Assembly: GCA_001483205.1 (NCBI GenBank)
Contig: JPPB01000336.1
Coordinates: 1 to 7,052 of the forward strand
Length of the DNA: 7,052 bases
DNA from: an alpha proteobacterium 3107
GTDB lineage: Bacteria > Pseudomonadota > Alphaproteobacteria > Rhodobacterales > Rhodobacteraceae
Direction: 5' to 3'
The notes under the pieces are model-generated. The model was not told where the DNA came from. It worked only from the letters and a program-made list of their open reading frames with translations, and ran no database searches. The first letter of the stretch is position 1. Each line of letters opens with the position of its first letter. Shown here piece by piece: positions 6,404 to 7,052 of this stretch. The translations under genes and the position numbers were made by a program.

Positions 6404-6420
6404 GGCCCGCAATCCGGGCC
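6404..6420 (-). other. Small stem-loop in the etfB leader
   Basis: GGCCCG (6404-6409) and CGGGCC (6415-6420) form a perfect 6-bp stem with a 5-base loop. In the minus direction it ends about eight bases before the AAGGAG Shine-Dalgarno of etfB. It may stabilise the 5' end of the message or tune ribosome access. No riboswitch class is recognisable. Confidence 0.35.
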
Positions 6421-6503
6421 ACATGGCTTTGGGGCCGTCTTTAGCGAAAGGCGCGCCGGGAAAACAGGGCAAAATCGACACAGACCGGCCTGGGGGCGTC
6501 GGG

Positions 6504-6549
6504 TTTGGCCGGTGGCGGTGCTGTTTGGCGGGTTTTGGCGGCGTTTTGG
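6504..6549. repeat. Helically phased TTTGG tracts upstream of the VOC gene
   Basis: TTTGG occurs at 6504-6508, 6524-6528, 6534-6538 and 6545-6549, spaced 20, 10 and 11 bp, so all fall on about the same face of the helix. The stretch lies in the 190-bp divergent gap between etfB and the VOC gene. It may be intrinsically bent DNA or a regulator array, or merely biased sequence. Otherwise I see no convincing -35/-10 pair in this gap for either gene. Confidence 0.35.
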
Positions 6550-6570
6550 GGGTATATAAAGGAGGATGAT

Positions 6571-6933
6571 ATGGAAAAGGTGACGGGTATTGGCGGCGTG
6601 TTCTTTCGCGCCCGTGATCCGGGGGCGCTGTCGCGCTGGTATGAAAGGCATCTGGGGATTGATCCGGTGCCGGGGGATTACGACACGCCGCCCTGGGCGC
6701 AAGCGGGCGGCCCGACGGTTTTTGCACCGTTTCCGGCGGAGACGGACTATTTCGGCAGGGCAGAGCAACAATTCATGCTGAATTTCCGGGTGGCGGACCT
6801 TGAGGCGATGATTGCGCAGCTTGTCGCCGCCGGGGTCGGGGTGGAGCGTCACCCCGAATCGCTGCCCAATGGCCGCTTTGCCCGGCTGCACGACCCCGAG
6901 GGCAACCCGATTGAGCTGTGGGAACCGGCCTGA
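6571..6933 (+). CDS. VOC-family (glyoxalase/bleomycin-resistance fold) protein
   Basis: This small 120-residue cytoplasmic protein begins MEKVTGIGGVFFRARDPGALSRWYERHLGI, the first beta-alpha-beta half of the vicinal-oxygen-chelate fold. It ends with the matching second half: FMLNFRVADLEAMIAQL, then LHDPEGNPIELWEP, whose glutamate is the usual last metal ligand. The N-terminal metal-ligand position (GGVFF) does not show the histidine of classic glyoxalase I, so the substrate cannot be named; dioxygenase, isomerase or binding roles are all possible. The start is set by a strong AAAGGAGG at 6558-6565, five bases before the ATG. Upstream in-frame starts would include untranslated leader. An out-of-frame ATG at 6566 opens only MIWKR. 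It is transcribed divergently from etfB with no evident functional link. Confidence 0.88.
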   Translation: MEKVTGIGGVFFRARDPGALSRWYERHLGIDPVPGDYDTPPWAQAGGPTVFAPFPAETDYFGRAEQQFMLNFRVADLEAMIAQLVAAGVGVERHPESLPNGRFARLHDPEGNPIELWEPA

Positions 6934-6979
6934 TCGGTTGGGCGCAGGCGAAACGGGGGATATGTGCGTGATCCCGTCA

Positions 6980-7043
6980 GGGGGGGGGGCGCGCCGCCAC
7001 CCCATTGAGGGGTAGACGGCGCGGCCCGGTCTTGCGACCGGGC
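6980..7043. other. 10-G run followed by two stem-loops at the right edge
   Basis: Ten consecutive G residues occupy 6980-6989. They are followed by a stem of GCGCCG (6991-6996) with CGGCGC (7017-7022), enclosing ACCCC (6999-7003) with GGGGT (7009-7013). A perfect 8-bp hairpin comes next, GCCCGGTC (7024-7031) with GACCGGGC (7036-7043) around TTGC. This may mark the 3' end of the VOC transcript or of a convergent gene beyond the window. There is no T-run on either side, so termination is unproven. Confidence 0.4.
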
Positions 7044-7052
7044 GGGACAGGT

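Noticed and set aside
6553..6558. TATATA as a -10 box for the VOC gene
   Set aside because: A start about seven bases downstream would remove the strong AAAGGAGG Shine-Dalgarno, and no -35 box sits 16-18 bp upstream. The AT stretch more likely keeps the ribosome site open.
1..7052. CRISPR array, insertion sequence, prophage or toxin-antitoxin pair
   Set aside because: I saw no regularly spaced repeats, transposase motifs, terminal inverted repeats or paired small overlapping genes in the window.

Overview
The window looks like a chromosomal segment from a high-GC alphaproteobacterium, most likely of the Rhodobacteraceae/Paracoccaceae group. The reasons are the GC-rich codon use, the close fit of the ETF, CarA and YqeY proteins to that group as I remember it, and a perfect TTAA-N7-TTAA site of the CtrA type. 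This assignment comes from recognition, not a search.

Layout: (1) 1-1704, minus strand: a family 2 glycosyltransferase whose C-terminus runs off the left edge. It is fused at its N-terminus to a tandem-motif module of the MshEN/GspE-N type, and a CtrA-like site lies about 90 bp upstream. (2) 1837-2601 (perhaps from 2652), minus: an orphan gene of lower GC with a PD-(D/E)XK-nuclease-like core, directly after carA. (3) 2649-3836, minus: carA, the glutaminase subunit of carbamoyl-phosphate synthetase. (4) 3837-4011: a compact divergent promoter region with two recognisable sigma70-like promoters and two perfect palindromes. (5) 4012-4470, plus: a GatB/YqeY-domain protein. (6) 4471-4695: a convergent intergenic region with a large imperfect hairpin, a 12-bp palindrome and the terminator of the etf operon. 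(7) 4696-6380, minus: etfB-etfA, translationally coupled electron transfer flavoprotein subunits. (8) 6381-6570: a divergent intergenic region with helically phased TTTGG tracts. (9) 6571-6933, plus: a small VOC/glyoxalase-fold protein, followed by a 10-G run and two stem-loops at the right edge.

Most of the window is housekeeping: pyrimidine/arginine precursor synthesis (carA), a tRNA-amidotransferase-like accessory protein (yqeY) and electron delivery from acyl-CoA dehydrogenases to the quinone pool (etfBA). The accessory signal is at the left. The glycosyltransferase couples a possible cyclic-di-GMP-sensing module to a membrane polysaccharide-synthase-like catalytic domain, and it may be under cell-cycle/CtrA control. 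The neighbouring nuclease-like gene looks like a compositional outsider. I saw no CRISPR array, tRNA, rRNA, insertion sequence or complete defence system.
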